From Sulfurisphaera javensis (lineage in GTDB: Archaea > Thermoproteota > Thermoprotei_A > Sulfolobales > Sulfolobaceae): DNA of 64,000 nucleotides. The translations under genes and the position numbers were made by a program. The DNA is taken from assembly GCF_041154675.1 (NCBI RefSeq), contig NZ_AP031322.1, forward strand, positions 1,647,812-1,711,811, written 5' to 3'. This document shows positions 9,201 through 18,117 of this stretch, piece by piece. A model generated the notes under the pieces. That model ran no database searches. It was not told the origin of the DNA and saw only the letters and a list, made by a program, of their open reading frames with translations. Numbering within the stretch: position 1 is the stretch's first letter; each line of letters begins with the position of its first letter.

Positions 9201-9950
9201 TGGTTGCAATTCTTCAACTATCTTTTCCCAATTAACATCGTATAATCCAAACATACTTGTTGGTTCTGCGCCTCTAGGTAAGTGAACTACTGCTGTAACA
9301 TATTCAGAATTAATTGTTGGCCTTTTACCGTAAAAGTATGATTTAGGAACTATTTCTTCTGCGGTTATTATAACTTTTTTAGATGCTTTTGCCTTATATT
9401 CGTCTTCATAAAGAGGGCCAAGAATTTCAGCATTTCCCTCTTCATCTGCTTTATGAACGTGAATTATTGCGACATCTGGAGTAATAGCCTTTACTAGTAG
9501 AATTTTTTCGCCAGAAAATGGATCTTCAATAACTTTCCATGTACCTGCTTTTTCATGCAAATTTACTAAATCAGATCCTAAAATTCCTTTAACTGGCATA
9601 AAAGGAACTCCAAAAGATCCAGCCCTAATGCCAGCAATAAAAGCACCACATGTGTCTTCTAAGTATTCAATTTCACCTTGCTCTACTTTTTTCCTAAAAT
9701 TAGGGGGAATTCCAAACCACTCTAAAGTAACCATTGGAGCTCTAACTTTTCTTACAACATTATATTTTAATAAAACTTCAAGTCCAAAACCAGGTTCTCT
9801 ATCTACGAATCCTAAGTTTTTTATTCCACTCTTTATAAGCCCATATATAAACCCCATGGGATTTCTGTGAAATGACATTCCACTAATCGTTATAGTATCT
9901 CCTTCTTTAATTAGCTTTAGAGCCTCATCCAAGGACATTAATTTGCTCAT
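9195..9950 (-). CDS. CoA-transferase, alpha-subunit-like
   Basis: 251 residues similar to the first subunit of class I CoA-transferases (GctA/ScoA type): SLDEALKLIKEGDTITISGM at the start, then GFVDREPGFGLEVLL, ITPDVAIIHVHKADEEGNAEILGP (the family's DVAIIHVQ-ADxxGN stretch) and a C-terminal PTSMFGLYDVNWE. The enzyme moves CoA between carboxylic acids. Its presumed partner is coded on the opposite strand with overlapping 3' ends, whereas the two subunits usually sit head to tail. Start: ATG at 9950, followed directly by the family-typical MSKLMSLDEAL. Confidence 0.78.
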   Translation of the reverse strand: MSKLMSLDEALKLIKEGDTITISGMSFHRNPMGFIYGLIKSGIKNLGFVDREPGFGLEVLLKYNVVRKVRAPMVTLEWFGIPPNFRKKVEQGEIEYLEDTCGAFIAGIRAGSFGVPFMPVKGILGSDLVNLHEKAGTWKVIEDPFSGEKILLVKAITPDVAIIHVHKADEEGNAEILGPLYEDEYKAKASKKVIITAEEIVPKSYFYGKRPTINSEYVTAVVHLPRGAEPTSMFGLYDVNWEKIVEELQPL

Positions 9951-9973
9951 ACAAATAAATAGTTAATTACGTT

Positions 9974-10582
9974 TTAATTCTTTTTTGTACCTTCAATTAT
10001 CCAAAATCCATTCATTTCCTTTACAAATTTCGTAATAAATCTAATTGAAAATGCTCTTATAGCTTCAGCTGGTCTTACACCACTGAAAGCATTAATAATC
10101 AGATAGCCTTTTCCATTATTCTTTAAGACTCTAGACGCTTCTTTAATTAGATCATAATCAAGTACTTCAGAGATTATAACATTATCAAAAGAGAGATCTC
10201 TAAATGGTAAAGGATATACTGAATCAATTAGTTCATTAACGAAAAAATATGCTATTTCGTTACTAACAGTGACAGTTGAGTCAACTAACGGTGAACCTAT
10301 TTGTAAAGTCCTTCCCTTTAATTTAAGATCTAGCTTAGTTTTTTTATTATATTGATAAAATTGATCATTGACAGCAAGAAAACTTGTAAAATTATGTAAA
10401 ATTAATGCTTCCCCATCTAACAATTTATGGGAAAAAATAAAATCGTACTTATCTTGCAAAAGTTGAGGTATTTTGCTATAAGCTAAGTCTATTACTTCAC
10501 TCTTTCCATTGTCATGAATTATTGCTTTAAGGCTTTGCTTTAAGGTCTTAGCATGAGTTGGCAAAAGCTCTAAATATTTCAC
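9974..10582 (-). CDS. methyltransferase-like protein, N-terminal SAM site not evident
   Basis: 202 residues. The C-terminal half has the pattern of the later motifs of class I methyltransferases: LPFRDLSFDNVIISEVLDY followed by LIKEASRVLKNNGKGYLIINA. The N-terminal half lacks the glycine-rich SAM loop (GxGxG) and does not match a known domain. It could be a degenerate methyltransferase or a fold relative with another job. It lies 23 bases downstream of nothing co-directional and 45 bases after the CBS gene, so a shared leftward transcript with CBS and the DsbA-like gene is possible. Confidence 0.55.
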   Translation of the reverse strand: MKYLELLPTHAKTLKQSLKAIIHDNGKSEVIDLAYSKIPQLLQDKYDFIFSHKLLDGEALILHNFTSFLAVNDQFYQYNKKTKLDLKLKGRTLQIGSPLVDSTVTVSNEIAYFFVNELIDSVYPLPFRDLSFDNVIISEVLDYDLIKEASRVLKNNGKGYLIINAFSGVRPAEAIRAFSIRFITKFVKEMNGFWIIEGTKKN

Positions 10583-10627
10583 AAGTAATAAATAATTCTA
10601 AGACTATATATTTATATCCTTAAATAT

Positions 10628-11011
10628 TTATGGGAATACATCGTGAAGTGCTTTTGAAACATCTGTTATTGCGAACATTCCAATAATATTACCTTCCTTA
10701 TCCTTCACTGGCAAATGCCTAATCTTATTTTTAGTCATAATATCAATTGCAACAAATACATCAGTATCCTCATCAACAGTTATTAGATTCCCTAGCGTTG
10801 ATGCTAATCTGACTTGGTCATTTGGACTTAATCCCATTGAGAGTGCTTTTACAGCATCTCTATCCGTAAAAATACCTTTTGGTTCTCCATTTTCTGTTAT
10901 GATTACTGAACCTACTCCTTTTTCAATCATTAGTTTGCAAACTTCTTGTATAGATGTATTTGCTTCAACTTGAAATACCGGAGTTGACATGTAGTTTTTT
11001 ACAGCTTTCAT
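10628..11011 (-). CDS. CBS-domain pair protein
   Basis: 127 residues made of two CBS motifs and nothing else: VKNYMSTPVFQVEANTSIQEVCKLM with GSVIITENGEPKGIFTDRD, then TLGNLITVDEDTDVFVAIDIM with KIRHLPVKDKEGNIIGMFAITD. Such Bateman modules bind adenine nucleotides or SAM and regulate partner proteins; the partner is unknown. It follows the DsbA-like gene by 10 bases, so the two are probably one transcript. Confidence 0.88.
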   Translation of the reverse strand: MKAVKNYMSTPVFQVEANTSIQEVCKLMIEKGVGSVIITENGEPKGIFTDRDAVKALSMGLSPNDQVRLASTLGNLITVDEDTDVFVAIDIMTKNKIRHLPVKDKEGNIIGMFAITDVSKALHDVFP

Positions 11012-11021
11012 ATGTAGTATA

Positions 11022-11693
11022 TTATTCTCTTTCCCAAAAAGCTTTTAGCTTAACATTTTTCGGTTCACCGTGCTCTAAGATATCTTCAATTGTTTGCTTC
11101 AAGAAGTCTTCAGATTGAACACCTCTAATAAGCCATGTATCATTAACTAAAATAGCTGGAACTCCGTGAATTCCCATAGCTTTAGCCTCTTCCTCATCTT
11201 CTATTACTGCTAACTTAGCTTTCTTAGATTTAAAGTCTCGTTTAAACTGTTCAACGTCAAGTCCCACCTCATTAGCTATTTCTATCAAAACTTCCTCATT
11301 TGTAATATCTTCTCCCTCCATAAAGAACTTGTTTTGTGCTTTATCAAAGTACTCCCAATGTCCTTCATCACCTTTTTGAAACTCAGCAGCTTTGCAAGCC
11401 ATTAAAGGTGGAATTGACCAAACATAACCTATTTTACCTTTTCCTATAACTTTTTCTGGGTCATAATCTGGAAAGTACTTTTTCACTATTTGGAATTCAT
11501 TCAGAAATACTTTCCTAGCATCCTCTACGGTAGGTGCAATTTCTTTCAAATCTTCTAGTGACGAAATAATAGAGAATGCTTTATGCTTTACTATTACCTC
11601 GCCTTTAAACTCCCTTACAACGTTCCTTAATCTTTTTGACATAACGAAACAAAAAGGACATATAACGTCATGAAAGAACGTTAGTTTGATCAT
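11022..11693 (-). CDS. DsbA-like thioredoxin-fold oxidoreductase (FrnE family)
   Basis: 223 residues. The N-terminus has the thioredoxin-type redox pair in HDVICPFCFV (CPFC at about residues 12-15), and the end has the cis-Pro region GIHGVPAILVNDTWLIRGVQS. The helical insert between them is the DSBA/2-hydroxychromene-2-carboxylate isomerase type. No signal peptide, so it should act in the cytoplasm, where Sulfolobales do make disulfides. It is first in a pair with the CBS gene. Confidence 0.85.
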   Translation of the reverse strand: MIKLTFFHDVICPFCFVMSKRLRNVVREFKGEVIVKHKAFSIISSLEDLKEIAPTVEDARKVFLNEFQIVKKYFPDYDPEKVIGKGKIGYVWSIPPLMACKAAEFQKGDEGHWEYFDKAQNKFFMEGEDITNEEVLIEIANEVGLDVEQFKRDFKSKKAKLAVIEDEEEAKAMGIHGVPAILVNDTWLIRGVQSEDFLKQTIEDILEHGEPKNVKLKAFWERE

Positions 11694-11720
11694 ACCACAA
11701 AAAATCTAATCCTATGACTT

Positions 11721-12803
11721 TTAACTTTTTCTCATAGTTCTTGTAACTTCAGATAGGTCACTCTTCGTATCCCCAGTAAGTCTTCTAGTTTCCTCAATTA
11801 GATCTTCTCTCCTCGTCTGTTCAGCTGCAGCTCTTAACTCTTGTGCAATTGTAGTAACTTCTTTACTTCCACTAGCTAAAGCATTACTATATTGCTTTAG
11901 TAAACTAAAGTATCTAACTTCAGAAATTATTCCTTGATTTACAGTTTGCATAACTTGTATCTCGCTAGCCCTTTGCAATATTAATTGTTCTTGTATAGGC
12001 ACATTCATTCTTCTAACTGGGTCAAAATAACTACCAGTAAATAATAATTGAACTGGTTGATTCCCTGGTGGAATTGAACCAATTGCATAAATCGAAATTG
12101 TCCTATCAATTATAGGTAAGTTAACTGGGACTTCATAGTTTATTGATTCAAATCCAGGTGGCAGATTAAGAACAAAGTTGTATGCAGCAACATCAGTTAC
12201 TTTTTGTTGAGCAAATACTGAAGGAAGCTGTGTTGGATCTTCAATATGATAATAAACGCCAGATCCCTTATCAGATAATCTTTTTAATATCACTTCATTG
12301 TAATCTCTCCCTATTCCTACTGAGATAATTTGAACATTTGGAGGAATTTGAATACTTTCGTAGTCTTTTACATTTCTCTTATCAGTAGGTTTTCCATCTG
12401 ATAAGATAATCAATTTTACTGGTAATTGACTATAAGCTAACTGTTGCAAAATCTTAGTTATAGCTTTATGGAAATTTGTTGTATATCCTTTTTTAACATT
12501 CTGAAGGGCTATTGGATTACCAGAAGGTCCTTCATATACTTTCTCTAGATCATTAGAGAACAAGTAAATTGAAAGATAATTTCCCGGTGGAATTTCGTAA
12601 GATAGCTTGTTCGCTGAGGCAATAGCAATATTTAATTTATTGTCCTTTAGCATAGAAGGGCTATTATCTATTAATATTACATAGTGTATACCAGAAAATT
12701 GTGTAAAGGCCTCTGGGACAACTCTGATTATTAAACTTACTTGTGTTGGTCTTTCAAAACTGACAAAAGTGTGTGACGATCTTATTTTTAGACTTACTGT
12801 CAT
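11721..12803 (-). CDS. VWA-domain protein, ArnB paralog
   Basis: 360 residues. A von Willebrand A domain fills about residues 35-200 with the metal site in LIDNSPSMLKDNK (DxSxS), then TNFHKAI and ILSDGKPTDKRN. A beta-rich domain follows, and the C-terminal 60 residues are helical and rich in Thr-Arg pairs (EQTRREDLIEETRRLTGDTK, then EVTRTMRKS). The layout and the start (MTVSLKIRSSHTF) match the arnB product 3 kb to the right, so this is a paralog of a protein that controls the archaellum with ArnA. Its upstream DNA carries the same 25-bp motif as arnA (12825-12849). A role in phospho-Thr signalling is inferred from the paralog. Confidence 0.82.
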   Translation of the reverse strand: MTVSLKIRSSHTFVSFERPTQVSLIIRVVPEAFTQFSGIHYVILIDNSPSMLKDNKLNIAIASANKLSYEIPPGNYLSIYLFSNDLEKVYEGPSGNPIALQNVKKGYTTNFHKAITKILQQLAYSQLPVKLIILSDGKPTDKRNVKDYESIQIPPNVQIISVGIGRDYNEVILKRLSDKGSGVYYHIEDPTQLPSVFAQQKVTDVAAYNFVLNLPPGFESINYEVPVNLPIIDRTISIYAIGSIPPGNQPVQLLFTGSYFDPVRRMNVPIQEQLILQRASEIQVMQTVNQGIISEVRYFSLLKQYSNALASGSKEVTTIAQELRAAAEQTRREDLIEETRRLTGDTKSDLSEVTRTMRKS

Positions 12804-12824
12804 TTCTACTTAGAATATAATGCA

Positions 12825-12849
12825 AGTAAAACTATATATGTTTTTATAT
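12825..12849. promoter_or_regulatory. 25-bp motif shared with the arnA promoter (copy 1)
   Basis: AGTAAAACTATATAT followed by GTTTTTATAT. It is 22 bases upstream of the VWA gene ATG (12803, other strand) and matches 14706-14730 before arnA at 22 of 25 positions, in the same + orientation although the genes point opposite ways. It is an imperfect dyad that includes TATA-like sequence on both strands. Confidence 0.6.
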
Positions 12850-12983
12850 GAAATATTATAATTACACATACGTAATTTTAACGTAAAATTTCTAGTTTTA
12901 ACACAATATTATGGTTATGGTTGATGATTTTACTTTATTAGAAATTATTTGAGACAACTATTTTAGTTGGTTTAAAGTTTGCA

Positions 12984-14567
12984 TTGTCTGTGGAAGAAGC
13001 ATATAAAAATGTAATATATTATCGAGAAAAAGGACAATTAGAACTGCTGAAAGTATATCCAGAAGAAAAATACCTATGGAACTCTGATATCCATCCGACT
13101 CCAATTAAGAACAGAAACTGGGGAGCATTTACATATGCTATGATTTGGATTTCTATGGCTTTTATTGTACCCTCATGGACTTTAGCTAGTGTTGGCTTAG
13201 TTTTTGGCCTAAACGTAATACAGTCAATCTTTTTGGTCTTCCTGGGTAATGCTATAGTAATTATTCCAATGATTATACAATCCCACGGAGGTGCCAGATA
13301 CGGTTTAGCTGAACCACAATTAACAAGAACTAGATGGGGAATTTACGGAGCTATTATTCCTAGCTTAATTAGAGCTATAATTGGGGCAGGTTGGTGGGGA
13401 ATTGAATCTTATATTATTACTGAGGCAGCAATAGGAATTTATGTAATTCTTACTGGAAAGGTAAGTATTGTAGCTTATACAGCATCACACTATTCAGACT
13501 ATCCATTTATTTTAAGTAAAGATTTTCCTACAATATTCTGGTTAACATTTATATCTGTAATTGCATTACAACTGTTAGTCTTCTACTTATCTCCAGTAAG
13601 AAAATCTCAGCCAATATTGAAGTGGTTGGCTAGAATTAGTGGACCGATTATTTTAGTAACTTATCTCGTTATATGGATATTCTTCATGAGCAAAGTAAAC
13701 TGGAGCACAGATGTCTTTACTTTGTCTTCTAACTCTTCTCCTTCATTGCTTTCATCCTTAGCGTTTTTAAATGCAAACATCGCATTCTGGGCAACTATGG
13801 CGTTAACTATGCCGGACTATACTAGATTTGCAAAGAGCCAATTTTCACAAGCTTTAGGACAGATACCTATGCCATTTTACATGTTATTTGTAGCATTTAT
13901 GGGAACAACAACTACCGCATCTTCTTTAAAACTTTATGGAGAAGCAATATGGGATCCTATCCTACTTATTACTCTCCATATAAATAACTTAATGGGTGTT
14001 GGATTACTTTTAGGAATAATTTTGGGAACTTTTCTAGTTAATGTATTTGCTAACGCAGTAGGTCCTGCCTATGATTTTGCAAATATTTTACCAAAGTATC
14101 TGAATTGGTTTAGAGGTTCCATCATTTTGATAATCGTAGGATTAGCTATTGGAGCTTGGAGCTATTATGGAAATGCTTATTCGTATATTCAAAATTGGTT
14201 ATTAACTTATGGAGGTCTTTTAGGAAGTATTGAAGGAATAATAATATTTGATTATGCTATAATAAGAAGATTTAAATTTGAGCTACCTGATGTTTTCTTA
14301 TCTCATGGAAGATTTAGATATTGGAAAGGAATAAATCCAGCTGCTCTAATAACATTTATAATAATTTCTGGAATAATATATCTACCATATCCTGGAGAAC
14401 AAATAGCATTAGATAATTCATGGATTCTTTCGTTCTTATTGTCTGGACTAATTTATATTCCGTTAATGATTTTCTGGGTTATACCTAAATATCAACCATT
14501 CCTTAAGGGAAATATATTAAAAGGCTATATATCAGAAGAAGGAAAAAAGATTTTTGAGCAGAGCTGA
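12984..14567 (+). CDS. NCS1-family nucleobase/cation symporter
   Basis: 527 residues with about 12 membrane helices. The NCS1 family is shown by RNWGAFTYAMIWISMAF near the N-terminus, the loop RYGLAEPQLTRTRWGIYGA, the helix breaker GAGWWGIESYI, NANIAFWATMALTMPDYTRFAK and NVFANAVGPAYDFANILPKYLN. Members import purines, cytosine, uracil, allantoin, hydantoins or thiamine; the substrate here cannot be told. The frame starts at TTG 12984 (or GTG 12990); a cytoplasmic N-terminus of about 45 residues precedes helix 1. It stands alone between the two VWA loci and does not share their motif. Confidence 0.9.
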   Translation: MSVEEAYKNVIYYREKGQLELLKVYPEEKYLWNSDIHPTPIKNRNWGAFTYAMIWISMAFIVPSWTLASVGLVFGLNVIQSIFLVFLGNAIVIIPMIIQSHGGARYGLAEPQLTRTRWGIYGAIIPSLIRAIIGAGWWGIESYIITEAAIGIYVILTGKVSIVAYTASHYSDYPFILSKDFPTIFWLTFISVIALQLLVFYLSPVRKSQPILKWLARISGPIILVTYLVIWIFFMSKVNWSTDVFTLSSNSSPSLLSSLAFLNANIAFWATMALTMPDYTRFAKSQFSQALGQIPMPFYMLFVAFMGTTTTASSLKLYGEAIWDPILLITLHINNLMGVGLLLGIILGTFLVNVFANAVGPAYDFANILPKYLNWFRGSIILIIVGLAIGAWSYYGNAYSYIQNWLLTYGGLLGSIEGIIIFDYAIIRRFKFELPDVFLSHGRFRYWKGINPAALITFIIISGIIYLPYPGEQIALDNSWILSFLLSGLIYIPLMIFWVIPKYQPFLKGNILKGYISEEGKKIFEQS

Positions 14568-14705
14568 TCGATTTTGAAAGGACATTCTCTTTTCTTTTTA
14601 TGGTCATTATAAGATTAAAGATAGAAATCTTTATCTTTCTTCTTATTAATGTAAACTATAATAAAACCTTCAAATTATAATAATACCAAGTCAAAATATT
14701 ACGCG

Positions 14706-14730
14706 AGTAAAACTATATATACTTTTATAC
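14706..14730. promoter_or_regulatory. 25-bp motif before arnA (copy 2)
   Basis: AGTAAAACTATATAT followed by ACTTTTATAC, ending 15 bases before the arnA ATG. It contains the likely TATA box (CTTTTATAC) at about -20. Same sequence and orientation as 12825-12849, apart from three positions. Confidence 0.62.
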
Positions 14731-14744
14731 AAAATACTTTATAT

Positions 14745-15458
14745 ATGCCGTGGAAATGTCCGGTTTGTGGATATGAAAATGCTGATGATGCAAACTTTTG
14801 TATTAGATGTGGAGCTCAAAAGCCAGTTGATCTTCAAAGTTCACAAACTCCCCCACCACCCCCTGTTACTATGAATCCAACACAATCTACATCACCAGGT
14901 CAATCAGCACAAACTCCCCCGCCTCCACCACCAGTGACTGCAAATCCAACGCCTCCTTCTCCTGATCAGTCAGGTCAAGCACTACCTTCACCACCAGTAA
15001 CAATAACTCCACAAGATCAATCAGCACAACAAGCACCACCTCCTGTTACTTCAAACACACCTCCACCAGTAACTACAACACCAGCTCAACAAGTAGTTAC
15101 AGCACCACCAGTAACTCAACCTCCTTTAACTCAAAAATTCTACTTACTCTTTATTCAAACGCCATATGCTGGTCTAATTAATCAAAAAGTACCTCTAAAC
15201 TTAGACATCTTTCCATCAATTTCAATTGGAAGAAGCCCAGAAAATGTTATTATAGTTCCAGATCCGGAAGTTTCAAGAAGACATGCAGTCATTACATTAG
15301 AGGGAGGAGAATTATATATTGAAGATCTTAACAGTACTAATGGGACTTATATTTATGATGGAAAATTATTCCAACCAGTTAAGGGTAAACAGAAAATCTC
15401 TCCTAATACAATAATAAAACTCGGAAATCAGACCATAGTTAAAATTGTCGCAGAGTAA
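14745..15458 (+). CDS. arnA: ArnA: zinc ribbon plus FHA domain protein
   Basis: 237 residues in three parts: a zinc ribbon at the start (CPVCGYENADDANFCIRCG, Cys5/8/19/22), a long Pro/Thr/Gln-rich linker of repeated PPPPVT units (about residues 30-130), and a C-terminal FHA domain (SIGRSPENVIIVPD, then VSRRHAVI and DLNSTNGTYI) with the Arg, Ser and His that bind phospho-threonine. In Sulfolobus acidocaldarius this architecture next to a VWA gene is ArnA, which with ArnB represses the archaellum. The following arnB starts 13 bases downstream. The low-complexity linker keeps the frame intact. Confidence 0.88.
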   Translation: MPWKCPVCGYENADDANFCIRCGAQKPVDLQSSQTPPPPPVTMNPTQSTSPGQSAQTPPPPPPVTANPTPPSPDQSGQALPSPPVTITPQDQSAQQAPPPVTSNTPPPVTTTPAQQVVTAPPVTQPPLTQKFYLLFIQTPYAGLINQKVPLNLDIFPSISIGRSPENVIIVPDPEVSRRHAVITLEGGELYIEDLNSTNGTYIYDGKLFQPVKGKQKISPNTIIKLGNQTIVKIVAE

Positions 15459-15471
15459 GTAGGTGATTTTT

Positions 15472-16611
15472 TTGACCATCTCTGCAAGGCTAGAATTTAG
15501 TCATAAGTATTCCTTTAATTCTCCAATTAGAGGAGTCTTTAGATTAATAATTGTTCCTGAAAAAGTATCTGTAGCAACTGGTTTTCATTACATAATTTTA
15601 CTTGATACATCTGGTTCTATGTCTGGGATAAAAATTGAAACAGCAAAAAAAGGAGCAATTGAATTATTAAATAAAATACCACCAGGGAATAAGATTACAT
15701 TTATTACTTTCTCTTCAAATGTAAATACTTTAATTCAATTCGCAGACAATTCTAGTTCAATTATTGAAAGAATATATGGTATTTCTGCTCAAGGAAATAC
15801 AGTTTTATATTCAGCATTATCAACAGCTATACAAATTGCTAGAAGATATGAAATGCCAGGATATATTGTTTTGTTAACTGATGGTAATCCTACAGACGTA
15901 ACTGATATTACAGCTTATGAGAATTTACAAATTCCAGATGGATTTAAAGTGATCTCCTTTGGAATTGGTGATGATTACAATGAACAACTCTTGAAAATAT
16001 TAGCTGATAAAAGTGGTGGAGTTCTAAATCATATACAAGATCCAATGGAAATTGCTAATTCTCTTCCTCAAGCAGCAGTAACTCAGGTGGGTGCAAAGAA
16101 CGTTATAGTAGAAATCGAAGCACCATCACAAGTGAAATTATTAAACTATTCTGGTCCACCAGTAAAATTAGGTGCAATAGAAGGAGTAGTAAGAATTTAC
16201 GGTGAAACCTCTATTTCACCAAATTATAGTGGAAATGTCTTAAATGTTAGGATAAGTTATAACGATCCAGCAACTAATAGGCAAGAAGTTCTCACACTAC
16301 AAGCTCAAGTTTCTCCAGCAAGTGATTCTCAAATGTTCTTAAGTGGTATAAATAATGATGTTTTGGGAGAATATCAGTACTACGAGTTAATGAATAAGCT
16401 TGTTGCACAAGTAAATTCAAATAACTTAACAGAGGCAACAAGGACATTAAACCAAATGACACAGTTAGCACAACAGACAAGAAGAATTGAACTAATGGAA
16501 ACAACAAGAAGATTACAACAAAGTATTGAAACAACAAAGAGGCTAGGAAACGTGGAACAGACAAGAAAGTTAATTACAAGTGAGGCAACTAAGAAATTAA
16601 GGTCATCATAA
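15472..16611 (+). CDS. arnB: ArnB: VWA-domain partner of ArnA
   Basis: 379 residues from the TTG at 15472. The frame begins at a GTG at 15463, but that GTG lies inside the Shine-Dalgarno sequence AGGTGAT (15461-15467), and MTISARLEFSHKYSF aligns with the start of the paralog at 12803, so TTG is the better start. VWA metal site: LLDTSGSMSG, with GNTVLYSAL and LLTDGNPTDVTD. The last 60 residues are helical and Thr-rich (TRTLNQMTQLAQQTRRIEL, METTRRLQQSIETTKRL), good targets for the Ser/Thr kinases known to phosphorylate ArnB; the FHA domain of ArnA would read them. Same operon as arnA. Confidence 0.88.
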   Translation: MTISARLEFSHKYSFNSPIRGVFRLIIVPEKVSVATGFHYIILLDTSGSMSGIKIETAKKGAIELLNKIPPGNKITFITFSSNVNTLIQFADNSSSIIERIYGISAQGNTVLYSALSTAIQIARRYEMPGYIVLLTDGNPTDVTDITAYENLQIPDGFKVISFGIGDDYNEQLLKILADKSGGVLNHIQDPMEIANSLPQAAVTQVGAKNVIVEIEAPSQVKLLNYSGPPVKLGAIEGVVRIYGETSISPNYSGNVLNVRISYNDPATNRQEVLTLQAQVSPASDSQMFLSGINNDVLGEYQYYELMNKLVAQVNSNNLTEATRTLNQMTQLAQQTRRIELMETTRRLQQSIETTKRLGNVEQTRKLITSEATKKLRSS

Positions 16612-16708
16612 TTTTTATTTTTATATAGAATAGAAAGAAAAAATACCCTTTATAAGTATTAAGTAAAAATTTTTAAACTAAGAATGAGTATATTATCTGG
16701 AATTGGAA

Positions 16709-16882
16709 ATGCCAGTCGAAGATATTGTTAAAGTATCGAGAAATTTCCAAGTGACTATACCAGCTAGAATAAGACAAAAGGTTAAGGTTAGAGAAGGGGA
16801 TTTAGTAAGAGTTATTTATGATGAGAACGAGAATGTTGTTAAAATTATTCCTATAAGCAGAGAAGAATTAGAAAAGCTTTAA
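16709..16882 (+). CDS. AbrB/SpoVT-type DNA-binding protein, 57 aa
   Basis: A short frame, [20 protein letters not shown] and on to REELEKL, 57 residues. [19 protein letters not shown] followed by [10 protein letters not shown] is the swapped-hairpin AbrB fold (PF04014 type), used by archaeal regulators and by antitoxins. No toxin gene follows it, so a stand-alone regulator is more likely. A TTG at 16703 is an alternative start, about 30 bases after a TTTTTAAAC box. The 3' end overlaps the convergent FAU-1 gene by 4 bases. Confidence 0.85.
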   Translation: MPVEDIVKVSRNFQVTIPARIRQKVKVREGDLVRVIYDENENVVKIIPISREELEKL

Positions 16883-18117
16883 AGAATCTTTTTAACTTCT
16901 TCCACTACGTTAAGTATTTTTTTATACATCACCTCTCCTATTACCTCTTTATTTTTCTCTAACTCACCTATATCAATTACTTTTATTTCATTTCCTACTT
17001 TCACAACATCTACCTCAAGATCTAAATATCTAATTATGCCTTTTAGAATCTCTGGAGGAGTAGAAATATTAACATAAACTCCTTTTAATTTCCCATCTTT
17101 ATTATAATAGCTATGGAGTTGATACCATTTTCTTGAGTCGAATTCTACGATATCATAATCTCCTTCTTCTTTAGGAACATTAAGACCATCATACATACCT
17201 TCTTTTTCAAAAGTTCTTATTAATCTAATTATGTAATAGTCAGAGTTTATCTCTTTATAAATCACCTTGCCTTCTCTTAAATAAAATCTTTTACCGCTAG
17301 GCTTTATATGTTCAATTTTCATATAATCCTCTACTAATTTGTTAAGTAAGTCTTCACTTTTACCAGAGGTCTCTTCAGTCATATCAACCTCATTGGAGAA
17401 GGACATTTTCAGCATATGATGATATTTTATAGTATTAGGTAAAACTTTTCTCCTTATTTCATCTAACATTAATTTATCTTCTAGTGAAAGTGTAATTTTA
17501 ATGAAATCTTCTCCTTGACCCCTAAAATCTTCATTATCATATCTTAAAGACAATTTCTCTAATTCTTCCCTTAATACAGAATTAGTTACAAAAGAAGCGT
17601 TACTTCTCCATTTCACGTTATATCCTTTCTTATTAAATGGAATGCTAATAGAAAGGAGTCTTGCTTTCTCCTCTTTATCTTTAATATGTTCCGAAAAGAA
17701 CGTTTTACCTTCTCCCCGCCAAAGCATGGCATAATTTCCTACAGCTCTTGGTGGAGAGAGGATAATTTTTCCCTCAGAAGGAGGTTTAATAACTAATCCT
17801 TTACTTATACAAGGCTCGACTTCATAACCCATGTATTTGCATTCATTTGTCTCTATAACTGAATAAAGCTTAACTGGGGATTTCCATACGAAAGAATAAT
17901 TAAAGATTTTTCTGAAGAAGGAGTATAGATCCTTTCCAATACTTATTATTTCTCCCTTATCATTTCCATCTTTTACAGTTACATCTGCTGGTTCTAATTT
18001 AATCTCTAATGAAAAACGTTCAGAAATTTGAGGTGTTGATTGAACAATCTCAAAGCCATTATCTAAAAATAACTTTGTTAATGCTGTAGCGTAAATTCCT
18101 CTAATTCTAACCTTCAT
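16879..18117 (-). CDS. FAU-1-type RNA-binding protein / ribonuclease
   Basis: 412 residues. The start [21 protein letters not shown] and the C-terminal DUF402 domain ([18 protein letters not shown], then [27 protein letters not shown]) fit the archaeal FAU-1 family, described as binding AU-rich RNA and as an RNase E/G-like nuclease for rRNA. The N-terminal part should hold the S1-like RNA-binding region. It overlaps the upstream aconitase gene by 11 bases and so belongs to the same leftward transcript. Confidence 0.8.
   Translation of the reverse strand: MKVRIRGIYATALTKLFLDNGFEIVQSTPQISERFSLEIKLEPADVTVKDGNDKGEIISIGKDLYSFFRKIFNYSFVWKSPVKLYSVIETNECKYMGYEVEPCISKGLVIKPPSEGKIILSPPRAVGNYAMLWRGEGKTFFSEHIKDKEEKARLLSISIPFNKKGYNVKWRSNASFVTNSVLREELEKLSLRYDNEDFRGQGEDFIKITLSLEDKLMLDEIRRKVLPNTIKYHHMLKMSFSNEVDMTEETSGKSEDLLNKLVEDYMKIEHIKPSGKRFYLREGKVIYKEINSDYYIIRLIRTFEKEGMYDGLNVPKEEGDYDIVEFDSRKWYQLHSYYNKDGKLKGVYVNISTPPEILKGIIRYLDLEVDVVKVGNEIKVIDIGELEKNKEVIGEVMYKKILNVVEEVKKIL

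Noticed and set aside
12924..12975. TGATGA upstream of the NCS1 gene as a possible sRNA
   Set aside because: No CTGA boxes at the needed distances.
14820..15120. Tandem repeats in arnA as a DNA repeat array
   Set aside because: The repeats code for the Pro/Thr-rich linker, vary at the DNA level and keep the frame; they are protein low-complexity, not a CRISPR or satellite.
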